Of a DNA stretch of 64,000 bases, positions 52,761 to 63,545 are shown piece after piece. The position numbers and the translations under genes are program-made. The stretch is from assembly GCF_001316285.1 (NCBI RefSeq), contig NZ_BBDO01000008.1, positions 43,967-107,966 of the forward strand. Reading direction: 5' to 3'. The DNA comes from Vulcanisaeta sp. JCM 16161. GTDB lineage: Archaea > Thermoproteota > Thermoprotei > Thermoproteales > Thermocladiaceae. The stretch's first letter is position 1; each line of letters starts with the position of its first letter. The notes beneath the pieces are model-generated. The model saw only the letters and a list, made by a program, of their open reading frames with translations. It was not told the origin of the DNA and made no database searches.

Positions 52761-53666
52761 GTGCTCGCATACATTGATTACCCCGATTGGCGACACACGA
52801 TTGAGGATTACGTAACATTAGACGAGTTACTGATGAGGAATATGAAGCAGGCTCTCTCGCTTATTGTGATGGTTGGTGGTGGTTATGATGAGTCAATTAA
52901 TAGTGCATTTTTGAGGGTTTGGAATGGGTTGACGGGTAATAAGGGCTTTATCGAGGATGTTCACGCATTGGCTGTTCAGTTTAGGAGGGGGTTGATTGAG
53001 GAGGTTGATTTAATTAGGGCATTGATTGACCTGTTCAGTAGAAGGAGCTTTTCTCTGGCTGATTTAATAATGATGAATAACTACCTCAAGCTTGTTAATG
53101 ATATTAATGTCCTGGACCTTGGGCTTGTCATATTCTATGAGAATCCCGAATCCATACTGGCCGGCGTTAGGGAGCCCCCTGACCTAGTGCCGAATAAGTT
53201 GGTTAGTAGGGAGTTGACTATAGACCTGGAGGCTAGGTGCATGGTTGTTAAGAGGACGTTCTCTGTACACCTGTCCAGGCAGTATGAATCAGGTATTTAC
53301 GTGGTTGACTGGTCCAACCCTGGCTTGATACCGTATAGTAAGTTCGCAATACCTAGGGTTGAGGGTGTTGAGGTTTCAGACCCTGTCTTCTCAGCCATTG
53401 TTAGGTTTGGCGTTAGGGCCGTGAGTAGGATTGTTGGTAAGGAATTCGTACTCACCTTACCAAAGCCCATGGATGTTAAGACGGACTCTGATTACTGCGT
53501 TGGTAATGTATTTGTCTCCCTGCCCCAGAGCATGGGGCTTAGTGATTACTTGTCCCTGATTGGTAAGTTAATGAGTATGGGGTATAACGTGCGTAAGTCG
53601 CCATTTACCCGCGTTGATGATCTTATCGAGCACTGCCTATCGAGTCGTGGACAGGAAGTGAAGTGA
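52761..53666 (+). CDS. Hypothetical protein, 301 residues
   Basis: Not recognised. The N-terminal half is helical (LDELLMRNMKQALSLIVMVG, FSLADLIMMNNYLKLVNDIN). The C-terminal half alternates strands (FAIPRVEGVEVSDPVFSAIV, VLTLPKPMDVKTDSDYCVGN). It is probably soluble. It is divergent from the dephospho-CoA kinase gene with 40 nt between starts. Codon use is like its neighbours. Confidence 0.55.
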   Translation: MLAYIDYPDWRHTIEDYVTLDELLMRNMKQALSLIVMVGGGYDESINSAFLRVWNGLTGNKGFIEDVHALAVQFRRGLIEEVDLIRALIDLFSRRSFSLADLIMMNNYLKLVNDINVLDLGLVIFYENPESILAGVREPPDLVPNKLVSRELTIDLEARCMVVKRTFSVHLSRQYESGIYVVDWSNPGLIPYSKFAIPRVEGVEVSDPVFSAIVRFGVRAVSRIVGKEFVLTLPKPMDVKTDSDYCVGNVFVSLPQSMGLSDYLSLIGKLMSMGYNVRKSPFTRVDDLIEHCLSSRGQEVK

Positions 53667-53745
53667 AAGTTTCACTAAGCTCTGTTACTTGTTGTATACA
53701 TGGGTCTGGAAGTAATTTATTAATCGCAGAGAGAGTAATTAACTG

Positions 53746-54018
53746 ATGAGTAGCTTCAGAAAACTTTCACTAATGAGGGTTAGGGGATTGGTCGTTGCCG
53801 TGGCCTCAATAAATGGTGAAAGGCATGTCCTAGTGAATAGTGAGACTTATGAAATAGTTAAGGAGGTGCATAGGCTACTTGGGCTTAGGAAATGCTCAGT
53901 ATGTGGTCGTTGGATTAGGCCTGTGGAACTTGGTTACGTTGAAATAGTGAGTAATAAGGTTGTTAGGACGGTATGCCAGGACTGCCTTAACAAGGCCTAT
54001 TCAGCATTGCCGAATTAA
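53746..54018 (+). CDS. Small zinc-ribbon protein
   Basis: 90 residues. KCSVCGRWIRPVELGYVEIV followed by VCQDCLNKAYSALPN gives a CxxC...CxxC zinc ribbon of about 30 residues, preceded by a strand-rich part (LVVAVASINGERHVLVNSET). It is probably a nucleic-acid or ribosome-associated protein. It lies 57 nt before truD. Confidence 0.55.
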   Translation: MSSFRKLSLMRVRGLVVAVASINGERHVLVNSETYEIVKEVHRLLGLRKCSVCGRWIRPVELGYVEIVSNKVVRTVCQDCLNKAYSALPN

Positions 54019-54075
54019 TGAATGAATGCCCTTATTAAGTGATAAGTCCTCCCTCTTTAATACCAGGTTAGTAAA

Positions 54076-55423
54076 ATGCCCCTAGCTTCGGAGGCCTGGC
54101 TTGATAGGTATGTTGGGATGAATTACTACATCACTGACTGCGAGGGCGTTGGTGGTAGAGTTAAGGAGAGACTTGAGGACTTCATTGTTGAGGAGGTGCT
54201 GATTGATGGGCAGGTCGTGCCCACAAGCATTACCGGTAAACCACTGCCAAGGATTGTCGGTAGGCCCGGTCCCTGGGTCTGGATGATTATTGAGAAGAGG
54301 GGCATTGATGCAATAACACTATTGTTAATACTAAGTAGGAGACTCGGCGTTAGTCCTCGTGACATCAGTTTCGGAGGCCTTAAGGACGCGGTGGCCGTAA
54401 CATCGCAGGTAGTTTCTGTGCGCGGAATCTCGATTAATGACATACCCAGCGACTTTGGTAGGGGTATTAAGGTGCTTAATGCGGTTAGTATGGATAGGGC
54501 ATTCATAACGAGCGATATTTGGGGAAATGAGTTCACCATAAGGGTTAGGAACATTGATGTATCCAGGAAGGACAACATTAACTGCATTATTAATCAATTG
54601 ATGGAGAGGGGCCTACCCACATATTATGGTTATCAAAGGTTCGGCTTAAAGAGGCCGAATTCCCACGTAATAGGTAAGCACATAGTTTTTGGTGAGTTTG
54701 AGGATGCGTGAATGAGTTGCTGGCTCATGCATACCCAATGGAGCCTCCAAGGATTAGGGAGGTCAGGGAGTTCATTGTTAGGACGGGTGATTACTCAAAG
54801 GCCCTTGAGTTAATGCCCAGGAATTACCGGTATTACCCGGAGAGGGCTGTGCTTAGGCAGTTGGCCAGTAATCCCAGGGACTTCGTAAACGCCCTAAGGA
54901 GGCTGCCCCGTGAATTACTGAACCTCTACGTTGAATCTTATCAATCATACCTATTTAATCTAGCCCTAAGTGAGAGGATTGGCAGGGGCCTACCGATAAA
55001 TAGGGCATTGCCTGGCGATATTGTCGTGCTACTTGATGAACATGGGTTACCGACTAAGCACGTTATTTATGTGAATGAGTCTATGGTTGATAAGGTTGAT
55101 GAATTAATAGTGAAGGGTCGTGCAATCCCCGTGGGGCATTTAATAGGTTATAACACTAAGCTTCTACCGGGCCCCCAAGGCGATATAGAGCTTAGTGTGC
55201 TTAGGAGGGAGGGTGTGGATTTATCGATGTTTATGGTTAAATCAATACCTAAATTATCAGTTAGGGGTGGTTATAGGCCGTTATTTACCAAGCTATAATC
55301 ATTAATATTAACTTGATTGGTAATGAATTGAGCATGGTCTTTAGACTGCCCCGTGGTAATTATGCCACAGTACTTCTTAGGGAGTTGATGAAAAGTGGGC
55401 AGCCTGAGGTTGACTTCACGTGA
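54076..55423 (+). CDS. truD: tRNA pseudouridine synthase D
   Basis: Makes pseudouridine-13 in tRNA. VKERLEDFIVEEVLIDGQVV is the N-terminal block. FGGLKDAVAVTSQVVSVRGI holds the catalytic Asp (GLKD). YYGYQRFGLKRPNSHVIGKH is the NxxGxxRFG-type block, and LNLYVESYQSYLFNLALSER lies in the TRUD insertion. Breaks near 54707 (add G) and 55297 (add A) split it, and the last piece, MVFRLPRGNYATVLLRELMK, runs to TGA 55421-55423. Joined length about 450 residues. Confidence 0.9.
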
Positions 55424-55492
55424 GTTGTTTCATCGCTAAGTCATAAATGTGACTAAGAAATGATATTAAAGGCAAATCAGTGACGCAGTAAG

Positions 55493-56154
55493 ATGCAACC
55501 CATATTATTGGGTGTCCTGGGGCTTGAGTATCAGGGATTTATGGAGTGCGAGACCAACTTCCTACTGTCACTAATGAACTCAATAGAGAGGGGCGTTACT
55601 GAGAATAAAAAGCCACAATATCCAGACAGGTCATGGTGGTCTGTGCTGATGATGGAGCCTGTGAAGGAGGTACCGAACATAGACCCAATACAGTCACCAC
55701 TCGTCAAGTTGACGAGGGCATCGCTAATAAATATACCAATAACGGACCCAACATATGGAAAATACAGCATTAGGATGAATCAAGAGGTTGACCCAGCAAC
55801 GGAGATAAACAATGTGATAAATGCCATAATAGCCGAGGCCCAAACAAGGCCTGTGATAGCCTCAATTAACGCGCTCGAAAGGTTCCTTCACACAAAGCCG
55901 CAACTAAAGTGCGAAATTTATAATCAACTCGATAGGCATTAAGGTCATTAATAATGAGGAGTGGTATAACGCACATAATACTATTTTCACCTTACGGAAG
56001 TCCACAGGGGCCAGATGAGGGTAACCACTCGGACTACGGTGTTTATATAGCCACAGTAACGAGACCCAGGCATGAGGACACGGTTAAGGTTCATGAAATA
56101 GGCTACCTATTTAATCAGGCCGTTGAGGATGTAATGGCAAGCCAGGGATTCTAG
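55493..56154 (+). CDS. Hypothetical protein, about 220 residues
   Basis: Not recognised. Segments MQPILLGVLGLEYQGFMECE, then NVINAIIAEAQTRPVIASIN, then a middle SAKFIINSIGIKVINNEEWY, then PYGSPQGPDEGNHSDYGVYI and DTVKVHEIGYLFNQAVEDVM. The middle strand-loop-strand and the conserved-looking His/Asp residues in GNHSDYG suggest an enzyme. Two breaks near 55905 (remove one A) and 55985 (add one T) link the three frames. Confidence 0.45.
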
Positions 56155-56170
56155 GTATAAAGAATTACTA

Positions 56171-57734
56171 TTAATTTTTCAATCCCAAGTAACGAGTCAC
56201 GGCATTATTAATGTCCTTAATGCTGATTAAATTAATCCCATGTACGACCCTAGTTGGTATTGGTATTGATAGGTAATCATCCTCAAGAAGCCTTGTCCAG
56301 GTTTGCGATATTTTCCTCCCAAATACCGTCAGTAATTCCCTGAACACTTCCGAATTATACCACGCGGCGATCATTGGGTTATTGATTCTAACTATGTAGA
56401 AGTTCTTCGAGGCGCATAACGGCTTGTCACTATAGTTGGCGATAACCCTGTGCCTGGCTAGGTCGATCTTGTCGTGGATGAACACGTAACCATAGGGTTT
56501 CTTACTCTGTAATTGTCGCCATACATGCTGATACCACTTATTACCAAACTTCAGGCAGGCACTCCCACCTTCTCGCCCCACTTTACGTACCTTAAAACAT
56601 CGCCACTTGGCTCATTACCTATGGCAAGTGCGTAGAACCCAGGGTCATGAATTACAACCTCACTTTCGTAGTACTCAGGCTTTCTTAAGCATGGTATTAA
56701 GTAACTCCTTGGCAATTCTAATTGCTCATCATTATTAGTAATAACTACGTAGTCACGAGCCTCCTCAGCAATCCTCCAATACTTATTTGGTATGAAGAAG
56801 AATTCAGGACCATACATTTCAATACCTCTAATAATCTCGTCTCTCCTTAAATAACGCATCAACCCATTGTTAAGGGACCCCTCTATTATCGAGATTATGT
56901 TTATCATCTTATCGTAATTGAAAAACGACAGCCAATTCCTATCCGCAAACTTAGGTAATTTCGCCAGATTAATCGTGGCAAGTCTCCTTAATGCGCCGTC
57001 ATACCTATAAATCGTGGTTTCAGCAAAATTATTAATCCTAGTAATGACCCTCTTCCTTAGGAATATCACAACCTCCTTAAAACCACTACCAACACTAAAC
57101 GATGGTTCCTTACCATTCTCAACAAAGGCCAATACGTCATACTTAGCCCTAATTAATTCCTTAAGTCCTCGTCCCTGGCTTGTGTAGAATGCCGAGGCAG
57201 GCATCACGAGTAACATATAACCACCACTCCTTAATATGTAGTCCATCAGGAAAAACGACAGTATGTGAAGCCCCGGGTCACCCCTACTTATGAACCTCCA
57301 TAGCCCCTAGAAACAATGGCCTTGAGAACCTCATCTCTATTATGTACAAGGTGCCACCTGACAAAAGGTGGGTTAGAAACGATGATATCGGCTTTGTAAT
57401 TCCACGCTATCTTAAAGGCATCACCACAAATAACCTCGGTACTTGAATATATCGAGCCTAAAATCCCACGCGCCAACTTGCAGGGCTCCTCATTGATTTC
57501 AATACCAATAACGGCCCTTGGCTTTATAAGATCATTAATTGCGGAGAGCAGGACACCAGAGCATGAATGGGTCCATAACCGTAACACCAACCCTCTCCTT
57601 CTCACTTAAAGTACTGAGTAGGGTTCTAATCACGGCAATGCGTCAGGGCTCGTATAATACGAGGAGGTCTCCTTCCTATTAGGTAACCTTTCCTGAACCC
57701 TGTACTGTTCATCAACCAGGCGCATAATAACCAC
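56171..57734 (-). CDS. N6-adenine DNA methyltransferase without a restriction partner
   Basis: About 521 residues. After a start near GTG 57734 or ATG 57725 (MRLVDEQYRVQERLPN), motif X-like SSYYTSPDA, motif I DPSCSGVLLSAI, motif II AVIGIEINEEP, and motif IV DIIVSNPPFVRW are in order, then FAVENG-like target-recognition parts (NKYWRIAEEARDYVVITNND, KPLCASKNFYIVRI). It methylates adenine in a specific DNA site. Breaks near 57651, 57565, 57305 and 56559 split it. No endonuclease gene is next to it. The family resembles Type IIG/I-like class gamma enzymes. Confidence 0.75.
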
Positions 57735-57859
57735 TGAATCAACGCGATCAATGCACTACCACATTAATTTGAAACGCAATAAATCACTAATAAACATAAA
57801 TCGCCAATGATTAGGGTAATCACGAAAAGCTTAAAATTTCTCAGGGGGATCACATTCCT

Positions 57860-57955
<96 letters not shown>

Positions 57956-58143
57956 CGCAGGTTGTTGGTTTGTGTTTTGAGGCTTGATTTCGTGATTTCA
58001 CGGCCTTTATTACCAACGTCTTTAAGGTAATAATCACCTTCGGCAGTTGCTTTTAGGGGAGTTTTTATTCGTAGTATTTCTGGCTTTTCACGGTCTTTTC
58101 ATGGGTGCTTCCTTAAATATATCTATTTTTAATTCAAGGTTTG

Positions 58144-60047
58144 ATGAGGTTCCTGGTACTCCTCATAATCATGGGAATAACCCTATTAGGCATTATCGGT
58201 GTTACCACCCTGTACGCTCAAGGTGTTAATTCCTCGATTAGCGTTAATGGGAGTGTTAATCCCACCGGTCTCGTTGCATCTTACTATGTTCACTTAATAA
58301 TTGCTGAGCATTGGGTCGAGGCTCTGAATATGAGTGGTATTAATTCAACAGCCATTATTGAGCTGATTAACGAGGCCAGGTTCTACGCAGATGCGGGTAA
58401 TTACCTGGAGGCTATTAATACGCTGAATAATGCGATTAACCTTGCAGCCCAATTAATGGCTGGTGCACGTATTAATTCAACGCAGGTGGTGATTAGTAAT
58501 TATGCCTCATTTACGTCGACGGTAAATAACACTGTGGTTAGTAATTTATTGAGTAATGAAACTATCGCCAACTTCACATTGAGGGCTTTATCGGCATTGA
58601 GTAGGAGTAATAATACCACGTACTTAATAAACATGAGCATGGCAGTATTGAGTAATGAGGAGGAGTATTTACGTCCTTACATACCACCTAACGCCCTCCT
58701 GGGTTTGAATACGGCAATTAACGCATTAAACATGGCATATAGTGAGTTGATGAGTGCTGGCTATAACTCAACGATTAAGCAGTTAATGATTGTTAAGATC
58801 GAGATAATAACAATATCATTACTAACACCACCAAGTGTTAGGGCTCATGAGTTATCGCAGGTGGTGATGCCATACGTGGCATTGCTAAGTGGGAATGCCT
58901 CGAGAGCCCTTAATCAATTATCAATGATACTGAACACGACAATACCCATGCCTCAACAACTCACCCAATGCATGAGTAGAATTAATGAGTCATTAGCTCC
59001 ATTAATGAACGAGTCATTGAGTGAACCTGAGGTGTATGTTAAAGCTAATGATTTTATTAGCAACTATATTGCCTGCCTAGGGCAGGTCAGGGCACTCATA
59101 AATGAAGTAAATACCACGCAACTGATGGTCATCGGATTTATCAACATAACCAGGGAATTAAGTGGTGCTGGTCTATCGAATTTAACACCGTACATGCTAA
59201 GCTCATATCTTCAATGCAGGCAGGAATTGATTAATGCATTCAGTAGTGGTAATGCTACATTGATAGGGCAGATACTGAATCAATGCAGGTTGAAGATCCA
59301 TAACTATGAGGAAGAGGCCTACTACGCTATTTGGGTGATGAATTCGACGAGGAATTACTTATTATACGTAAACTCCACTGTTTGGGGCTTGGCAAGGCGG
59401 TACGGGATTAGTGGTGTAACGCCCATGTTATGCTACGTGAGACTTAATAATAGTATAATAGGTAACATAACATCAATACTCAAGGCAATGTTTAACGGAA
59501 CAATAACGCCAATGGAAGCACAAGCCCTAATAAACGAATACCTGAGTAGTGCCATAAACTCAACTCCATCATTAGCCGCGGGTTGCCTTGGAATACCCAC
59601 GCGCCCCATACATATGTTCCAATGAGTGGTTGGGCATCAATGGGGCTCGGTGCGAGTGGCGAGTTGTTAATGAGTTATAATGGGGGTGTTGACTTAATAA
59701 TAAACATAACGAATCCAACTCAGGAAAACCTATACATAAGTGGGTTTAGCATTGGGAGATTGGCATGCACGTTCTCCAGCGCCATTGAGGTGAAAGCTGA
59801 TTCCCAGGGAACCCTTGAGTTAGGGCTATCAGTTAGTAATGGCGTGATCACGGGAGTTTCGAGTTTAAGCGTGTCAGGAGGTGTTGAGTCCTCGCAGGGG
59901 ATTACTGTGAATTGTGTTGGGCACTTACCAATCATGTATATGCCCGCGTTAAGTGGTAGGTTGTACCTAAGTAATGGTTTGTGGGTGCCATTCTTCGTAA
60001 TGATTAATGGAGGGACCAATACAATGATTAATTATGGTTGGTGGTAG
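58144..60047 (+). CDS. Large secreted protein
   Basis: About 634 residues. Signal peptide FLVLLIIMGITLLGIIGVTT then LYAQG, followed by an alpha-helical Asn-rich body with very many N-glycosylation sequons (NSS, NGS, NNT, NMS, NES, NTT), and a beta-rich end (NGGVDLIINITNPTQENLYI). No C-terminal anchor is obvious. A CTTAAATATAT box at 58112-58122 is 27 nt before the ATG. One A added near 59593 joins the two frames (GNTHAPHTYVPMSGW). It may be a surface-layer associated or substrate-binding protein. Confidence 0.6.
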
Positions 60048-60057
60048 AGAGGAACGC

Positions 60058-60909
60058 TTAGATTTTCAACCCCATTGATACGACGGGCTTATTCCTCTCA
60101 ACATTAAGCATTTCGGCTATTAATGGGCACTTAGCCCTAAGCAGGAAAAGCACGTTGTTAAGTTTTGGTCTTTTCTCCATAAAGGTTTCCAGGTTATCAA
60201 GGCCCTTGGAAATAACGAGGTCATAATTCATCAACTCCCTCACCACGTCATCATACCAAAAGGCCGAGTAATTACCAGGTAATGCCCTAACATCGAACTC
60301 TCCGGCAAAGCCAATGACGTAATCATAAGTAACATCAACCTCATACGGCCTACTCCTAGTATATACCACGACCTTAACACCCATTGATGATAATTTCCTA
60401 ATGAGCAGTAGGTCAAACTGAAACTCACCAGCATTATCGACCAGGTAAGCAATACTCCCTGCACCGCTAAGCCTACTCCTTAGGTCCTCAGGATTAGTAC
60501 CCAACCAGGTTGGTTCCTCAAGTATATTCCTAATGAAATCACCAACACTGAAACTATAACCCCTCATTGGTATATCTACGGAATTGGCCGAAGCCGCAAG
60601 CTTCACGTAATTAACAATATCATCACCAAGCCCTAACTTACTAATTAACTCGCTTGCGGTTTTCTCGAGCATCAACTTCTCATCGGCATGAGGATCGACA
60701 TTATTGGTAATCCTCACAATATAATTAAATGATTCAATAAATACGGTGGCTCTACCCATTGACGCCAAGTCCATCACAGCTCTACCCAAGTCAGCAAATG
60801 CCCTAACATCATTAACCCCAAGTCTCCTTAACTCGCTAAACCTAGACTCAAGGACGCAAAGCAGACAATCGTTAATGCTCACGTACCATGGACCACGCAC
60901 TCTAATCAC
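60058..60909 (-). CDS. DUF89 metal-dependent damage-control phosphatase
   Basis: 283 residues of the ARMT1/DUF89 family, which dephosphorylates sugar-phosphate or damaged metabolites. Motifs: INDCLLCVLES (N-terminal Cys pair), ADEKLMLEK, IAYLVDNAGEFQFDLLLI (metal Asp-Asn), DLVISKGLDNLETFME and FLLRAKCPLIAE. Frame intact. Next to the MsrP-like gene, 22 nt apart, same strand. Confidence 0.83.
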   Translation of the reverse strand: MIRVRGPWYVSINDCLLCVLESRFSELRRLGVNDVRAFADLGRAVMDLASMGRATVFIESFNYIVRITNNVDPHADEKLMLEKTASELISKLGLGDDIVNYVKLAASANSVDIPMRGYSFSVGDFIRNILEEPTWLGTNPEDLRSRLSGAGSIAYLVDNAGEFQFDLLLIRKLSSMGVKVVVYTRSRPYEVDVTYDYVIGFAGEFDVRALPGNYSAFWYDDVVRELMNYDLVISKGLDNLETFMEKRPKLNNVLFLLRAKCPLIAEMLNVERNKPVVSMGLKI

Positions 60910-60931
60910 CTCACCACCCTAACCCTTCTCC

Positions 60932-61587
60932 TCATTGCCGTAAGGCACCCTCACTAAATCTCTCCTCGAGCCATGGATCGCCATTGTCGTGATAACCAAG
61001 TGACTCCCAATAACCAGGTTCATTGCTATCCATAACCACCAGCTCGCTGAGGTACTTGGCGCTTTTCCAGCCGTAGCGTGACGGCACAACAAGCCTTAAC
61101 GGAAAGCCATGCTCCCTAGGTAATATCTTCCCATTCATTGCGTAGGCAATTATCGTTGTTTCCTCAAGAAGAGCACTTAATGGTAAGTTAGTTGTATAGC
61201 CATCAATGCCTATGGCCATTACGTAATCGCCCCTGGGCTTTACCATATTCATTAAGTAATTAGTTGGCACCCCCCTCCATGTCACGTTTAATACGCTCCA
61301 ACCCGTAACGCAGTGAAAGTCAGCGACTAAGTCAACACAAGGCGCTTTCATGAGTAGGTCTACATATTGTATTTCGACTTTATTCTCAACGAGCCAGTCA
61401 CCCTTAATTTATAATTAAATACATTAATGCTTTCGGGAGGATCATAAACATCGTATATTATGAAGCGAGGAATAACCTTTTGGTTAGGCGGTAATTCACG
61501 CCTGAAAATTATTTTATCGCACGACCTACTTAATGCGGTTCTAACGATTTCATCAATTTCATTAGTCACGGGTTGTTGAAATAACAT
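60932..61587 (-). CDS. MsrP/YedY-like sulfite-oxidase-fold molybdoenzyme
   Basis: About 219 residues of the oxidoreductase molybdopterin-binding family. FIIYDVYDPPESINVFNYKL is the N-terminal part. DFHCVTGWSVLNVTWRGVPT holds the cysteine that ligates molybdenum. REHGFPLRLVVPSRYGWKSA is the cofactor-binding end. One C added near 61394 joins the two frames as TGLVENKVEIQYVDLLM. No heme partner or twin-arginine signal is seen, so it is probably cytoplasmic. Substrate unknown. Confidence 0.78.
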
Positions 61588-61685
61588 GCTTTAATAAATC
61601 TATGTCTAAGCTTCATTGAAATTAACGTTAAAAATTATACTAATGATAATACTTAAATGCTTGAGTTGAGTATAGATCAGGGATT

Positions 61686-62809
61686 ATGGTATTTTCTAAG
61701 AATCCAGTGGATATTGTTAGGGATAGGAAGTTCTCGCAGGGTGAGGTCGCTGATTCACTTAGGCTTGCCATAATGGCCGAGCTTGATGCCATAAGCCTAT
61801 ACCTGCAGTTAGCCAGGTTGATCGATGATGAGAGGGTAAGGAGGGTCTTTGAGGATATTGCTAAGGAAGAGAGGACCCACTTTGGTGAGTTTCTTACATT
61901 GCTTAAGTCATACGACCCGGAACAAGTCGAGCAGTTAAAGGCTGGTTCCTCAGAGGTTAGTGAATTAACGGGCATTAAAGCACCAGCGAATGACCCAATA
62001 ATGTTCGGGGAAATGCAAATAATGCCAATAAGTCTAGCGACCCTCTACCTGACGTAACCTCATCATCAACTAAGCCCTGAGGAGCTTAGGCACCTACAGG
62101 ATAGGGTTAGGGAAGTCGCCAATGGTGTGAGGAGGTTTAGGAAATACCTAACTTTTATGAGGCTGGGGCTGGGCTTGATGCTGTGCCACTTGATGAGGTG
62201 GTAATTAGTCCTTCAATAACGGCAACTAGGTCTGTGGTGCCACTTAAGGAGTTGAGTGTAAAGTTCTCAATATCGCAGAGACAGATTGAGTACGCCAGGG
62301 CTAGGGGCGAGAGGGTCTACTCAGTAACCGCGGATCAAGCAGCAATTAGGCTTGGTTTTGAGGAGGACTCGGCAATACTCAGTGATGTTCTAGGCAATCC
62401 TAAGGTCAAGACCATGAGCATCTCATCATGGGATGCGCCGGGCTCGGCGGTTAATGAGGTATCGAATGCTGTCAATACGTTATATAGTAATTACATACCC
62501 GAGCCGTACATACTATTCGTTAGTTCTGGCAGGTATACGAAGCTTTTAATGGTAATTGAGAAGACGGGTATTATGGAGTTAACGAGGGTTAAATCCCTGG
62601 TTAAGGATGTAGTTATTATCCCTCAGTTAAGATGATACCGCATTATTACTGTCCATGCATCAATCAATTATTGATTTAGCACTGGGTGTTGATACGGCAT
62701 TGGTATACTTAGGCCCTGAGAATGGGACTCACGGCTTCGTACTATGGGAGACACTAGCCGTGAGGGTTAAGGACCCCAGGGGTGCTCATCTTAAGGCAGG
62801 GCTAATTAA
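61686..62809 (+). CDS. Ferritin-like/encapsulin fusion shell protein
   Basis: First about 120 residues are a ferritin-like helix pair, LAIMAELDAISLYLQLARLI and EDIAKEERTHFGEFL (EExxH diiron motif). The rest is an HK97-fold encapsulin: LRHLQDRVREVANGVRRFRK, EVVISPSITATRSVVPLKEL, SQRQIEYARARGERVYSVTA, EDSAILSDVLGNPKVKTMSI, LVKDVVIIPQL and the end LALGVDTALVYLGPENGTHG with FVLWETLAVRVKDPRGAHL. The Pyrococcus shell protein has this same fusion. Breaks near 62053, 62076, 62155, 62630 and 62801 split it; the TAA at 62056 is explained by these. Joined length is about 375 residues. Confidence 0.78.
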
Positions 62810-62822
62810 ATGGATAGTTAGG

Positions 62823-62830
62823 ATTAAATA
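62823..62830 (+). promoter_or_regulatory. TATA box separating channel gene from encapsulin
   Basis: ATTAAATA is centred 26 nt before GTG 62853, where the channel family's normal N-terminus begins. It supports a separate leaderless transcript and argues against the fused frame starting at 62655. Confidence 0.5.
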
Positions 62831-62852
62831 CTCAGTACGTGCATCACCTCTC

Positions 62853-63545
62853 GTGGGTTTCGTAAACCTATTAATAAACATATTTAATTATATTGGAATA
62901 ATGGCATTCGCAGCCTCGGGCGCCTTTAAGGCGTATGAGAAGAACCTAGACATACTGGGTGGTATTGTCCTTGGATCCTCAGTGGCCCTTGCCGGTGGCA
63001 TAATTAGGGACGTCCTCATTGGCATATTCCCACCAACAAACATTGTTTACCTGCCATACCCAGTAACCGCGATTGCAGCGTCATTAATTGCTTACGTATT
63101 CTACCCATGCATTTCTAAGTATAGGAATGCCCTCATGTACGCTGACGCAATAGGTCTTGGCACATTCTCTGCCGTAGGCGCTGAGATCGCTACTGAGCAT
63201 GGTCTCAACGTACTTGGCGTGGTATTAATGGCCGCCGTAACCGCGGCAGGCGGTGGCGTCGTTAGGGATGTACTGGCCGGCGAGATCCCTACGATATTTC
63301 GACGAGATATCTACGCTACAGTGGCGGTTCTCGGCGGTATAATATATCTCGTGTTTAAATCATTATTAGGTAGCGAAACAGCGGTTCTCGCTACAGCAAT
63401 CATCATAGTGATTACTAGGTTCGTAATAATAATGAGGGGTCTCGATAAGGCTTACATAACAATACATGTATCATCGCATAGATCGATTAGGTCAATAGAA
63501 AGTACAAGAGATGCAAAGCGTTATGTTAATCATCATTCACGTTGA
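62853..63545 (+). CDS. TRIC/UPF0126-type cation channel
   Basis: About 230 residues with two similar halves: YIGIMAFAASGAFKAYEKNL and GGIVLGSSVALAGGIIRDVL in the first, DAIGLGTFSAVGAEIATEHG and MAAVTAAGGGVVRDVLAGEI in the second. The repeated GG.xRD signature marks the prokaryotic TRIC (UPF0126) family of potassium-permeable trimeric channels. GTG 62853 gives VGFVNLLINIF as natural start. The upstream 66 codons of the open frame belong to the encapsulin C-terminus. Confidence 0.8.
   Translation: MGFVNLLINIFNYIGIMAFAASGAFKAYEKNLDILGGIVLGSSVALAGGIIRDVLIGIFPPTNIVYLPYPVTAIAASLIAYVFYPCISKYRNALMYADAIGLGTFSAVGAEIATEHGLNVLGVVLMAAVTAAGGGVVRDVLAGEIPTIFRRDIYATVAVLGGIIYLVFKSLLGSETAVLATAIIIVITRFVIIMRGLDKAYITIHVSSHRSIRSIESTRDAKRYVNHHSR

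Noticed and set aside
62655..63545. Single open frame read as one 296-residue channel protein
   Set aside because: Its first 66 codons match the encapsulin C-terminus, and a TATA box 26 nt before GTG 62853 marks the real channel start.
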